From Bacteroidaceae bacterium (GTDB taxonomy: Bacteria; Bacteroidota; Bacteroidia; Bacteroidales; Bacteroidaceae): a DNA stretch of 64,000 bases. The stretch's first letter is position 1. Each line of letters begins with the position of its first letter. The notes below the pieces were generated by a model. The model was not told the origin of the DNA and did no database searches. It saw only the letters and a list, made by a program, of their open reading frames with translations. Location of the stretch: positions 1 to 64,000 of the forward strand of contig JAKSLM010000010.1 of assembly GCA_024401225.1 (NCBI GenBank), given 5' to 3'. The position numbers were made by a program, and so were the translations under genes. This document shows, piece after piece, positions 27,780 to 37,285 of this stretch.

Positions 27780-30700
27780 ATGAAGAATAACAATTCCATT
27801 CCTCAAGGCATACTCCGTGCCGGCATTGCACTCTTGATGGTATCAGGAGCAGCATACGCTTCGGCACAGGACGCAAGTGCAGAAGAAGCACAGCCTAAGA
27901 AGGCAAAGGTCGAACGCCCTGCGCCAAAATACGAGACAAAGGAAGTAAGCGGTTATGTCTACGATGCTGCAACCAAGAAGCCTCTTGATGCAGCCAGCAT
28001 CCAGGCCTTTGGCAACAGTCGCTACACCGTGATGACTGACGAGAACGGTAAGTTCTCCATCAAGGTGCCAGTGTTTGTCACATCGCTCTACATCAGCGTA
28101 CCTGAGTACAACAGCGTACAGGTAGCCATCGATGGCAACAAGACTCCCGATGTAGCCCTCTACCCTGCTGTCTTCACATCAGCATACCAGAAGCAGACCA
28201 CCATCACATCGGCAGCCAAGACTGAGCTTCGCAACACCAGCGCAGTCACAGTCGACGATGAGATCGACAACTCGCTCTCGGGCGACATCCACACCATCAA
28301 CCGCACAGGTATGCGCGGCCAGGGTGTAGCAATGTTCATCCGCGGTATCAATTCGCTCAACATCAATGCTCAGCCACTCATCATCCTCGATGGCATGATG
28401 ATCGACACTCAGATTGATCGCAGCGCCATCCACGACGGCTTCTTCAACAACATCCTCGCAGGCATCGATCCTGACGACATCCAGAGCGTGGAAGTGCTCA
28501 AGAACGCCACTTCGCTCTATGGAGCACGCGGTGCCAACGGTGTCATCCTCATCAACACCAAGCGTGGCCACTCGCAGGCTACACGCATCGATGTGAGCCT
28601 TAACACAGGCTTCGAGCTCGCACCTTCCTATACATCCATGATGAACGGATCGCAGTATCGCAACTACGTGAGCGACATCATCGGTACTACCAAGTACGGT
28701 CAGGAGCACTCTACAGCAGCCAATGCTATCCCATTCCTCAACTCCAACCCTGACTACTACTGGTACCCACTCTACCACAACGACAACGACTGGAGCGATG
28801 CACTCTATCGCACAGCAGTCACTCAGAACTACAAGGTAGGTGTGCAGGGAGGTGACGACATCGCTATGTACAACCTCTCCCTCGGATATGCCAACTCACA
28901 GTCTACAGCATGCAACAATGCCTTCGATCGTCTCAACATCCGATTCAACACCGACATCAAGCTCGCTAAGGGACTGGACACACAGCTCGACCTTTCATAC
29001 TCAAAGTTCTCATACAACCTTCGCGACAACGGATGGGCTGAGAGCTATGCATCGTCGACCGTTTCATCACCTAACGTCCTCGGACTCATCCAGGCTCCAT
29101 TCCTCTCAAAGTATGGCTACTACACAGGTGAGGACGGACACCTCCACGAGTCGTCAGTATTCGCTGGTAAGTACCTTACCGATCCTAACAACCCATTCGG
29201 CTTTGCATCATCCTATGGTACCAACACAGCGCTTGCCAACCCATACTGGATTCTCGAGAACGGTGAGGCAGCCAACAAGAACAGCCAGGAGGTGACACAG
29301 TTCAACCTCAACATCATGCCAAAGTGGGAGATCAACAGTCACTTGACACTCACCAACCGCTTTGCCTATCAGCTCAACCGCTCTAACGAGAAGTACTTCC
29401 TTCCTGAGGCTGGTACTCCAAAGTACAACCTCGAGGGCTTCGGCGATGTGACATCAGTCATCAAGTCGCTCTTCTCGAAGGAGACATCCATCTACGAGGA
29501 CTTCCGCATCGACTGGAAGAACATCTACGGCGGCATTCACGACATCAACGTGTTCGGTGGCATGCGCTTCACCAGCAACAGCTTCTCCGACTCACGCATG
29601 AGCGGTTACAATGCCGGTAACGACAAGATGCCTGACTTCCGCAACTCCAACGCCTTCCGTTCCGTACCGGGCATTCAGAACCAGTGGAAGAACCTCGCAT
29701 ACTATCTGCAGGCCGACTACAACTACAAGCACATCTACTACCTCCAGGCTACCGTATCGGCCGAGACCTCATCGCGCTTCGGTAAGGAGGCAGCAGGCGG
29801 ACTTCGCATGTGCGGCGTGTCGTGGGGCATGTTCCCAAGCATCCAGGCAGGCTGGGTACTCACCAACGAGAAGTGGTTCCGCAAGTCGAACGCCATCAAC
29901 TACCTCAAGCTCACAGCAGGCTACGACATCAGCGGTAACGACAACTTCGACTACGACCTCTCGCGTACATATTTCAAGTCGTTCACATACCTCAAGAATG
30001 CTACAGCCCTTCAGCTTGCCAACATTGAGAACCCTGCTATCCAGTGGGAGACTACACACAACTTCAACGTAGCCCTCAACGGATCGTTCCTCAACAACCG
30101 CTTGCAGGCAGGTGTAGACTTCTATGTCCGAAACACCAACAACCTCATCACCTACAAGACCATCAACTACATGTCGGGTCTCAAGGGCTACTACACCAAC
30201 GACGGCTCGCTCCGCAACGTAGGTGTTGATGCCAAGGTTACAGCCATCATCGCCAACACTAAGGACTTCACCTTCCAGCTTGGCGCATCGCTCGGACACT
30301 ACAAGAACGCCATCACAGCACTTCCTGAGGGCGACTACACCCAGAAGATCTATGGTGCCGAGGTCCTCACATCGCTCAACAACCCAGCAGGCGTGTTCTA
30401 CGGCTTCAAGACAGCAGGCGTCTTCGCATCCGATGCTGAGGCAAGCAAGGCTCACAAGGGCAGCGACTACCTCAAGTATCCTACAGGCATAGCTACTGCT
30501 CCTTACAAGAACTTCAATGCGGGCGATGTACACTTCGTTGACAACAATGGCGACGGCGTTATCGACAATAGCGACAAGACCATCATCGGCGATCCTAACC
30601 CAGACATCTTCGGCAACATCTTTGCCAACCTCACCTTCTGCAAGCACTGGAGCCTCGACATCAACTTCAAGTACTCACTTGGAGGCGACATCTACAACTA

Positions 30701-31100
30701 CCAGCGCAGCCGTCTTGAGTCAGCCAACGGCTTCATCAACCAGACCACAGCTGTAGTCAATCGCTGGCGCAACGAAGGTCAGGTTACCGACATGCCACGC
30801 GCTATGGCTGCCGACTCGGAGGACTGGGTCAACAACGAGCGCTTCTCTGACCGCTGGATCGAGGATGGTTCATTCCTCAAGCTCAAGAAGGTGCGCCTCT
30901 CTTACCAGCTCCCTCTTGCACTCTCATGGATCCAGGGACTTACCATCTGGGCTGAAGGCAACAACCTCATCACCCTCTCACGCTACACAGGAGCCGATCC
31001 TGAATTCTCTTGTGGCAACGGCGTCATGTACCAGGGCATCGATGCAGGTCTCCTTCCATCCAACCGCTCATTCAACATCGGTGTAAAGATCAACCTCTAA
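27780..31100 (+). CDS. SusC/RagA-type TonB-dependent outer-membrane transporter (second pair)
   Basis: An 1106-residue outer-membrane transporter. The signal peptide (about 1-30, ending ASAQ) precedes an acidic/basic linker and a carboxypeptidase-like domain (SGYVYDAATKKPLDAASI). The plug contains VEVLKNATSLYGARGANGVI, the SusC signature, and the barrel ends NIGVKINL. Compared with the first SusC it shares architecture but little local sequence, so the pair is not a recent duplicate. It sits between the third fasciclin gene and the second susD. Confidence 0.94.
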   Translation: MKNNNSIPQGILRAGIALLMVSGAAYASAQDASAEEAQPKKAKVERPAPKYETKEVSGYVYDAATKKPLDAASIQAFGNSRYTVMTDENGKFSIKVPVFVTSLYISVPEYNSVQVAIDGNKTPDVALYPAVFTSAYQKQTTITSAAKTELRNTSAVTVDDEIDNSLSGDIHTINRTGMRGQGVAMFIRGINSLNINAQPLIILDGMMIDTQIDRSAIHDGFFNNILAGIDPDDIQSVEVLKNATSLYGARGANGVILINTKRGHSQATRIDVSLNTGFELAPSYTSMMNGSQYRNYVSDIIGTTKYGQEHSTAANAIPFLNSNPDYYWYPLYHNDNDWSDALYRTAVTQNYKVGVQGGDDIAMYNLSLGYANSQSTACNNAFDRLNIRFNTDIKLAKGLDTQLDLSYSKFSYNLRDNGWAESYASSTVSSPNVLGLIQAPFLSKYGYYTGEDGHLHESSVFAGKYLTDPNNPFGFASSYGTNTALANPYWILENGEAANKNSQEVTQFNLNIMPKWEINSHLTLTNRFAYQLNRSNEKYFLPEAGTPKYNLEGFGDVTSVIKSLFSKETSIYEDFRIDWKNIYGGIHDINVFGGMRFTSNSFSDSRMSGYNAGNDKMPDFRNSNAFRSVPGIQNQWKNLAYYLQADYNYKHIYYLQATVSAETSSRFGKEAAGGLRMCGVSWGMFPSIQAGWVLTNEKWFRKSNAINYLKLTAGYDISGNDNFDYDLSRTYFKSFTYLKNATALQLANIENPAIQWETTHNFNVALNGSFLNNRLQAGVDFYVRNTNNLITYKTINYMSGLKGYYTNDGSLRNVGVDAKVTAIIANTKDFTFQLGASLGHYKNAITALPEGDYTQKIYGAEVLTSLNNPAGVFYGFKTAGVFASDAEASKAHKGSDYLKYPTGIATAPYKNFNAGDVHFVDNNGDGVIDNSDKTIIGDPNPDIFGNIFANLTFCKHWSLDINFKYSLGGDIYNYQRSRLESANGFINQTTAVVNRWRNEGQVTDMPRAMAADSEDWVNNERFSDRWIEDGSFLKLKKVRLSYQLPLALSWIQGLTIWAEGNNLITLSRYTGADPEFSCGNGVMYQGIDAGLLPSNRSFNIGVKINL

Positions 31101-31116
31101 ACAGCAGAAGAACAAC

Positions 31117-33204
31117 ATGAAACATATTTTCAAGCACATAGCCATTGCATCAATCGTGGCTTCGGGCATCGCCTTCACCTCGTGTGAGGACATGATGACC
31201 GTCGACACCGGTGACAAGGCATATATCAATGCCAACGATACCCTCTACTCATATCTTGGCATCATGCGAAGCATGCAGGACGTAGCAGAGCGTCAGGTCA
31301 TCCTCGGTGAGATCCGTGGCGACCTCGTCAGCTCCACTGCATTCGTTACCGATACCCTCCATGCCATCTCCAACTTCGAGGATCCTAAGGACCAGACATG
31401 CTCCATGCTTCAGGTCAGCGACTACTACAATGTCATCAACAACTGTAACTTCTACATCCACAACTGCGACACCAGCGCCATCAAGTCCAACAGCCAGTTC
31501 ATGCTTCCTGAGTATGCACAGGTAAAGGCCATCCGCGCCTGGGCTTACCTCCAGTTGGTGAAGAACTACGGCAAGGTGCCATTCATCACAGAGCCAGTCA
31601 CCAACCTCGATGTCATCAACAACTTCGACTATCAGGCCAACCTCGTGTCGAAGGACAATCTCGTGGACCGCATCATCGAGGACGGATTGCTCCACTTCGT
31701 TGACACACGCTATCCACAGTACGGTACTCCTAACTCACAGTATGGTAGCTGGAACAACGGTTTCACCGACATCTCATCACGCCTCTGCTACCTTCCTATC
31801 CGCGTCATCCTCGGCGACCTCTACCTGCTCCGTGGAGCTTCCGAGTCCGACTACCGACAGGCAGCACGCTACTACTATGAGTATCTGCGCAACGAGGCCA
31901 ACCCTATGTACCTCCAGTACTGTACAGCCGAGATCCTGCGCAATGGAAACACCGATTACGACACCCGTACCTCATGGGGACTCTGGGCATCAACCTATAG
32001 CTACTCAGCTGCTACCAACGAGGTTGTCAGCCTCATCCCAGGCTCTTCCAATGCTGGTCTTGGTAAGATGCTCACTCGCGTAGCCGACATCTTCGGTTAC
32101 ACACCTACTTCATCTCAGGAGTCAGAAGAGACCGAGGACACCGAGATTGCAGGCGAGTACGAGACAAGTGGTGCCATCCGCGTTGAGCGCAACTACAAGC
32201 GCCAGTATGCACCATCGGCAGCATTCTCCGATGTGTGCAGCGATCAGACCTATGTCAACTACTCAGGCATGACAAGCACATCGCCACTCGCCTCATACAT
32301 TGAGAACTGCGATGCACGCTACGGCAACTCGATCGAGAACTATGCCCACGAAGGCGATGGCTACCCACTCTGTAGCAAGGCTGCACGTTACACAAGCTTC
32401 TTCTACACCATCCCTATCTACCGCAAGTCGCTCATCTGGCTTCGCCTTGCTGAGGCCATCAACCGTGCCGGCTTCCCTGAGATGGCGTTTGCCATCCTCA
32501 AGGATGGTATCAACCAGTTCACCATCCCTAAGGTTGCTACCCACTACACACTCTCTACACGTCTCGATGCCAATGGCGACTCCATCCCTGTATGGAACAG
32601 CGACTCTACACGCGTGCTCCGCTACCTTCAGGACACCACCTACTATCGCCAGCTCGATCACAACTCGTATGGAGCCATGTACTACCTTACCGACACCCTC
32701 AAGCTCGAGCGCTTCAACGAGTTCCTCGACTTCAAGGACGACGTATGGAACACCACCTACGGCATCCATGCCAAGGGTGCTGGCTATGGCAACTGGAACG
32801 CCAACAAGACCACAACCGAGTACCGCAACGAGTCCAACATCTCCGGCTATCACGACTCCATCTACTACGACTACAAGCGTCTGCTTGCTACCCAGGGCGT
32901 AGTGCTTGGCAAGGCATCGGAGAATGATATCATCAATGCAGTCGAGAACATCATCGTCGATGAGCTCGCACTCGAGACAGCCTTTGAGGGCAACCGCTTC
33001 ACCGACCTCGTTCGTATCGCCGAGCACAAGAATGCAAGCGGCTACAACGGTACTGAGTGGCTTGCAAAGAAGATTGCCAACCGCGACACCAAGAAGGCCG
33101 TTCAGGCACAGCCTGCAGTCGATGGTTTCAACTCTGACATCTACTCAAAGCTCCTCAATCCAGTCAACTGGTACTTCTCACTTCCTGCATGGTCTGTGAA
33201 GTAA
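31117..33204 (+). CDS. SusD/RagB-type lipoprotein (second pair)
   Basis: A 695-residue SusD-like glycan-binding lipoprotein with lipobox AFTSC (Cys23). It has TPR-like stretches (VKAIRAWAYLQLVKNYGKVPF) and the late motif ALETAFEGNRFTDLVRIA, both typical of SusD. It starts 16 bp after susC and ends 16 bp before the GH28 gene. An insertion rich in Glu/Thr (SQESEETEDTEIAGEYE) near the middle is unlike the first SusD. Confidence 0.93.
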   Translation: MKHIFKHIAIASIVASGIAFTSCEDMMTVDTGDKAYINANDTLYSYLGIMRSMQDVAERQVILGEIRGDLVSSTAFVTDTLHAISNFEDPKDQTCSMLQVSDYYNVINNCNFYIHNCDTSAIKSNSQFMLPEYAQVKAIRAWAYLQLVKNYGKVPFITEPVTNLDVINNFDYQANLVSKDNLVDRIIEDGLLHFVDTRYPQYGTPNSQYGSWNNGFTDISSRLCYLPIRVILGDLYLLRGASESDYRQAARYYYEYLRNEANPMYLQYCTAEILRNGNTDYDTRTSWGLWASTYSYSAATNEVVSLIPGSSNAGLGKMLTRVADIFGYTPTSSQESEETEDTEIAGEYETSGAIRVERNYKRQYAPSAAFSDVCSDQTYVNYSGMTSTSPLASYIENCDARYGNSIENYAHEGDGYPLCSKAARYTSFFYTIPIYRKSLIWLRLAEAINRAGFPEMAFAILKDGINQFTIPKVATHYTLSTRLDANGDSIPVWNSDSTRVLRYLQDTTYYRQLDHNSYGAMYYLTDTLKLERFNEFLDFKDDVWNTTYGIHAKGAGYGNWNANKTTTEYRNESNISGYHDSIYYDYKRLLATQGVVLGKASENDIINAVENIIVDELALETAFEGNRFTDLVRIAEHKNASGYNGTEWLAKKIANRDTKKAVQAQPAVDGFNSDIYSKLLNPVNWYFSLPAWSVK

Positions 33205-33220
33205 AAAACAACATACCTAC

Positions 33221-34606
33221 ATGATAAAGAAATTAACCCTGATGATGGCACTCACTCTACTGTGTGTGCCATCATTTGGAAAGAAGCGACCTGTTCAGGA
33301 CCTCTTTCCCGACGGCACCCCGATACCTGAGTGGTTCCGCCAGACCGATGCCGTCGACCTCGCGTCCCTCGGGCGCCAGTACCGCATCACCGACCATGGA
33401 GTCATCAACGACGGCCGCATCCACACCACCGAGATGCAGGCCCTCATCGACCGCGTGGCAGCCGATGGAGGCGGAGTCATCGTAGTCCCTCCTGGCACCT
33501 TCATCACCGGAGCCCTCTTCTTCCGTCAGGGCGTCCATCTCCACGTGCAGCAGGGAGGCATGCTCCTCGGCTCCAACGATCCGTCCGACTACCCTATCCT
33601 CCGCACCCGCATCGAAGGCGAGACCTGCCTCTACTACTCCGCACTCATCAATGCCGATGGCCTCGATGGCTTCACCATCAGCGGTCCCGGCAGCATCGAT
33701 GGCAACGGACTCACCTACTGGCGCCACTTCTGGGAGCGCCGCAAGTGGAACCCTAAGTGCACCAACAAGGACGAGCAGCGCCCACGCCTCATCTACATCT
33801 CCAACTGCCGCAACGTGCAGATCGATGGCCTCCACCTCCAGAACTCAGCCTTCTGGACCACCCACCTCTACAACTGCGACAGCGCCAAACTGCTTCGCCT
33901 CCACATCTCATCGCCAGCAGCACCCGTCAAGGCACCATCCACCGATGCCATCGACCTCGATGCCTGCACCAACATCCTCGTTAAGCATTGCTACATGTCA
34001 GTCAACGATGATGCCGTAGCCATCAAGGGAGGCAAAGGCCCTTATGCCGATGCGTTCCGTGCCAAGGAGGGCGAAAACATGTATCCCGATGTCGACCTCA
34101 GCAAGTATCCTGAGATGGAAGGCGACGGAGCCAACGAGAACATCATCATCGAGGACTGCGAGTACGGATTCTGCCACGGATGCCTCACCTTCGGCTCCGA
34201 GAGCGTGTACAACCACAACATCATCCTGCGCCGCATCAAGGTCACCGAGGCCAACAACCTCCTCTGGCTCAAGATGCGCCCCGACACCCCACAGCAGTAC
34301 GAGTACATCACCGTCGAGGACATCGAGGGCAATGCAAAGAACTTCATCCTCATCGCCCCATGGACACAATTCTACGACCTCAAGGGCCGCACCACCGTGC
34401 CTATGTCCTACTCCGACCACATCACCATGCGCCGCATCCGCTTCGATTGCGACGTCTTCTTCAATGTGCGCCAGCGTGACGACCAGTACCGACTTAGCAA
34501 CTTCACATTCCAAAACCTCGATATCACTGCCAAAAACGTAGAATTTCATCCTGAATACGTCGAAAACTTCGCCTACGACCACATCAATACCGCCCAAAAG
34601 CAGTAA
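33221..34606 (+). CDS. Glycoside hydrolase family 28 (polygalacturonase-like pectinase)
   Basis: A 461-residue right-handed beta-helix enzyme with a signal peptide (about 1-20). GH28 active-site landmarks appear in order: TDAID with Asp242, NDD with Asp263/Asp264, FCHG with His319, and the LKMR strand (351-353) where the substrate-binding Lys/Arg lie. These match inverting pectinases that cleave galacturonic-acid links by exo or endo action. No lipobox, so probably periplasmic. It is the only enzyme in the SusCD run and the best clue to its substrate. Sugar specificity (homogalacturonan, rhamnogalacturonan, xylogalacturonan) cannot be set from sequence. Confidence 0.92.
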   Translation: MIKKLTLMMALTLLCVPSFGKKRPVQDLFPDGTPIPEWFRQTDAVDLASLGRQYRITDHGVINDGRIHTTEMQALIDRVAADGGGVIVVPPGTFITGALFFRQGVHLHVQQGGMLLGSNDPSDYPILRTRIEGETCLYYSALINADGLDGFTISGPGSIDGNGLTYWRHFWERRKWNPKCTNKDEQRPRLIYISNCRNVQIDGLHLQNSAFWTTHLYNCDSAKLLRLHISSPAAPVKAPSTDAIDLDACTNILVKHCYMSVNDDAVAIKGGKGPYADAFRAKEGENMYPDVDLSKYPEMEGDGANENIIIEDCEYGFCHGCLTFGSESVYNHNIILRRIKVTEANNLLWLKMRPDTPQQYEYITVEDIEGNAKNFILIAPWTQFYDLKGRTTVPMSYSDHITMRRIRFDCDVFFNVRQRDDQYRLSNFTFQNLDITAKNVEFHPEYVENFAYDHINTAQKQ

Positions 34607-34611
34607 CTTTG
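34604..34611 (+). promoter_or_regulatory. Possible -7 box for the AspT-type transporter gene
   Basis: TAACTTTG overlaps the GH28 stop codon, 68 bp before the transporter ATG. No TTTG partner is seen at -33, so it may be chance. Confidence 0.4.
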
Positions 34612-34678
34612 CAGCCGTATTAGTTTTTAAGGATAATCATATTGGAATTCAAAAAATCATTTAAGGAAACAAAACATC

Positions 34679-36391
34679 ATGCAGTGGTTAATTGATCTCA
34701 TCATGCATGGAGGAGGCGTTGCACATACCGTCATCCTCTTCTCCCTTGTCATCTCGCTCGGAGTGTGGCTGGGCAACAAACTCAAGATTGGAGGCATCAG
34801 CCTCGGTGTCACATGGATCCTCTTCGTGGGCATCCTCGTAGGCGACCTTCTCATGCGCGGAGGCGTCAAGGAGAACGTCGAAGTCATCAACTTCGTACAG
34901 GACTTCGGACTCATCCTCTTCGTCTTCTCTATCGGACTCCAGGTCGGTCCATCCTTCTTCACCTCCCTCAAGCAGGGCGGACTCAAGGCCAACGGCGTGG
35001 CAGCAGGCATCATCATGCTCAACATCATCGTCATGCTGGCACTCTACTACGGATGCCGCAACTTCATCCCAGCAGCCAACAACCTCCCTATGATGGTAGG
35101 AACCCTCTGCGGAGCCATCACCAACACCCCGGGCCTCGGTGCAGCCAATGCAGCCCTTGATCAGATCAATGCCATCCATCCCTTCGAGGGTGGAGTGCCA
35201 GTCATAGCCAACGGCTACGCATGCGCCTATCCACTCGGCGTAGTAGGCATCATAGGCAGCATCATTGCCATCCGCTACATCTTCAAGATCAAGTTTGCCG
35301 ACGAGCTCGAGCAGTTCAATCGCAAGAACAACAACTCAGCAGCCGTCAAGCCACACCTCATGACAGTCACCGTATCCAACCCAGCCATCAACGGCAAGTC
35401 CATTCTTCAGGTGCGTGGCTTCATCGGTCGTGACTTCGTAGTCAGCCGTCTGCTCCATGAGGGTCACGTTATCGTGCCAAACAAGGACACCCTCCTTGCC
35501 CTCGACGACCGTCTCTTCATCGTCAGCGCTGAGGAAGATGCCGAAGCCATCACAGCCTTCATCGGTCCTGTGGTCGACCTCGAGTGGGAGCATCAGGATG
35601 TCACCATGGCATCGCGCAAGCTCACCGTTACCAAGGATAAGATCAACGGCAAGACCCTCGGTGCCCTCCATCCATCATCACTCTACGGAGTCAATGTCAC
35701 CCGCCTCTATCGCTCAGGTATCGAGCTCTTCGCATCCCCAAGCGTCATCCTCCAGGTAGGCGACATCCTCACCACCGTAGGTCCTGAGGACGCCGTCGAA
35801 CGCTTCGCAGCCAAGCTTGGCGACTCAAAGCAGGCACTCGACAAGCCAAACCTCCTCACCCTCTTCGTGGGCATCCTCGTAGGTATCATCTTCGGTATGA
35901 TCCCGATCGCCATCCCAGGCATGTCTATGCCAGTCAAGCTCGGACTTGCCGGCGGACCGCTCGTCATCGCCATCCTCCTCGGACGCTTCGGTTACAAATT
36001 CCATCTCGTAGCCTATACCACCAACTCAGCATCCCTCATGATTCGCGACATCGGACTCGTCCTCTTCCTTGCAGCAGTAGGCATCAAGGCAGGAGGCAAC
36101 TTCGTCGACACCGTGATGAACGGCGGAATCCACTACGTATGGATGGGCTTCATCATCACCGTGGTGCCACTCATCATCATGGGCATCTTCGCACGTGTCA
36201 AGTGGGGCATGAACTACTTCCTCCTCATGGGCATCATGTCCGGAGCCACTACCGACCCACCAGCACTTGCATTCTCTACTGCTACAGCCAACAATGGCAT
36301 CCCATCCGTAGGCTATTCGACAGTTTATCCACTCTCCATGTTCCTGCGCATCATCACCGCCCAGGTCATCATCCTCCTTCTATGCAGTTAG
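34679..36391 (+). CDS. AspT/YidE/YbjL-family membrane transporter with two TrkA-C domains
   Basis: A 570-residue inner-membrane protein of the aspartate:alanine exchanger superfamily. Hydrophobic helices occupy about 1-190 and 390-570. Between them are two RCK/TrkA-C-like domains (about 215-370), containing FIGRDFVVSRLLHEGHVIVP. The duplicated family motif appears as GTLCGAITNTPGLGAA and MSGATTDPPALAF. Substrate is unknown; some relatives exchange amino acids or small acids. It follows the GH28 gene by 72 bp and overlaps the next gene by 10 bp. Export or uptake of a sugar acid is possible but unsupported. Confidence 0.85.
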   Translation: MQWLIDLIMHGGGVAHTVILFSLVISLGVWLGNKLKIGGISLGVTWILFVGILVGDLLMRGGVKENVEVINFVQDFGLILFVFSIGLQVGPSFFTSLKQGGLKANGVAAGIIMLNIIVMLALYYGCRNFIPAANNLPMMVGTLCGAITNTPGLGAANAALDQINAIHPFEGGVPVIANGYACAYPLGVVGIIGSIIAIRYIFKIKFADELEQFNRKNNNSAAVKPHLMTVTVSNPAINGKSILQVRGFIGRDFVVSRLLHEGHVIVPNKDTLLALDDRLFIVSAEEDAEAITAFIGPVVDLEWEHQDVTMASRKLTVTKDKINGKTLGALHPSSLYGVNVTRLYRSGIELFASPSVILQVGDILTTVGPEDAVERFAAKLGDSKQALDKPNLLTLFVGILVGIIFGMIPIAIPGMSMPVKLGLAGGPLVIAILLGRFGYKFHLVAYTTNSASLMIRDIGLVLFLAAVGIKAGGNFVDTVMNGGIHYVWMGFIITVVPLIIMGIFARVKWGMNYFLLMGIMSGATTDPPALAFSTATANNGIPSVGYSTVYPLSMFLRIITAQVIILLLCS

Positions 36392-37131
36392 ACCAACTCA
36401 TATACACCCTTACGCAGTCAGCAGAACTCCCTCTGTTGACTGCATTCCTTTTGGGCATAGCTACCGCACTCAATCCCTGCCAGTTAGCCATATCCATCTC
36501 AGCCATCACTTACATCACCCGTCACCATGCTGGCGAAGGCGATCAGCAGCCAGCTGGCATCACCCCATCCACCCTCACACCACTCTACCACACAGCCCTG
36601 CTCTACCCCCTTGGGCGCGCCATCACCTACATCATCCTTGCGTGGGTGCTGCTGTGCCTTGCAGGCGAGACGGCGCATCTCAACGGAGCCACCCACCTCT
36701 TCTCCATAGTTGAGACCATGCTCCCCTACATGCTGTGCCTCATAGGCATCTTCTTCCTCACCCGTAGCTTCATCCATCATCACGACCATAGCGACGACTG
36801 CCACCATTCGGGACTCCTCATCAGCCGTAACGGCCCCCTTGGCAGCCTCATCCTGGGCATCACCCTTGCCTTTGCCTTCTGTCCCGAGAGCGCCATCATC
36901 TACTTTGGCGGCATACTCCCCCTGTCCTTCGTCTCCAACGTAGGCATCCTCATCCCCATAGCCTTTGCACTTGGAGCCACCATCCCCGTCATCGTGCTTG
37001 CCCTGCTGCTCCACCGCCTCACGTCGCATGTGCAGCGTGCCACCCATAGCCTCGAACACTTCCAGCAGGTGTTCAACATCATTTCCGGCATCATCTTCAT
37101 CATCATCGGCATCCTCCTATTCTTCGAATAG
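36382..37131 (+). CDS. CcdA/DsbD-like six-helix membrane protein (ArsG/TauE-type permease)
   Basis: A 249-residue polytopic protein whose ATG overlaps the last 10 bases of the transporter gene (ATGCAGTTAG), implying coupled translation. It shows the CcdA-type pattern: ALNPCQLA with Cys33 in the first helix pair and AFCPESA in the second. Bacteroidetes homologues are often named sulfite exporter or aminobenzylarsenical permease of the ArsG family. A His/Asp/Cys-rich loop (SFIHHHDHSDDCHHSG) suggests metal contact. The earlier frame opening at 36139 lies inside the upstream gene and is not used. Function is unsettled: thiol-redox transfer or metal/metalloid export. Confidence 0.75.
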   Translation: MQLDQLIYTLTQSAELPLLTAFLLGIATALNPCQLAISISAITYITRHHAGEGDQQPAGITPSTLTPLYHTALLYPLGRAITYIILAWVLLCLAGETAHLNGATHLFSIVETMLPYMLCLIGIFFLTRSFIHHHDHSDDCHHSGLLISRNGPLGSLILGITLAFAFCPESAIIYFGGILPLSFVSNVGILIPIAFALGATIPVIVLALLLHRLTSHVQRATHSLEHFQQVFNIISGIIFIIIGILLFFE

Positions 37132-37285
37132 GTGCCATTCAATGAGGATAGCGACCGCACGGCTCCGATGTTTTTTGCGAAAACAAACGCCGTGAAAGAA
37201 ATACGAAAATCTTTTTCAGAAAATTATCCCCCTTTTATTTATTCGTATATATATCGTTTGAATAGCCTTTGTTCTTCACCCCCCA

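Noticed and set aside
15367-34606. Recent duplication of the SusCD pair
   Set aside because: The two SusC and two SusD proteins share only family motifs; no long identical stretch was noticed.
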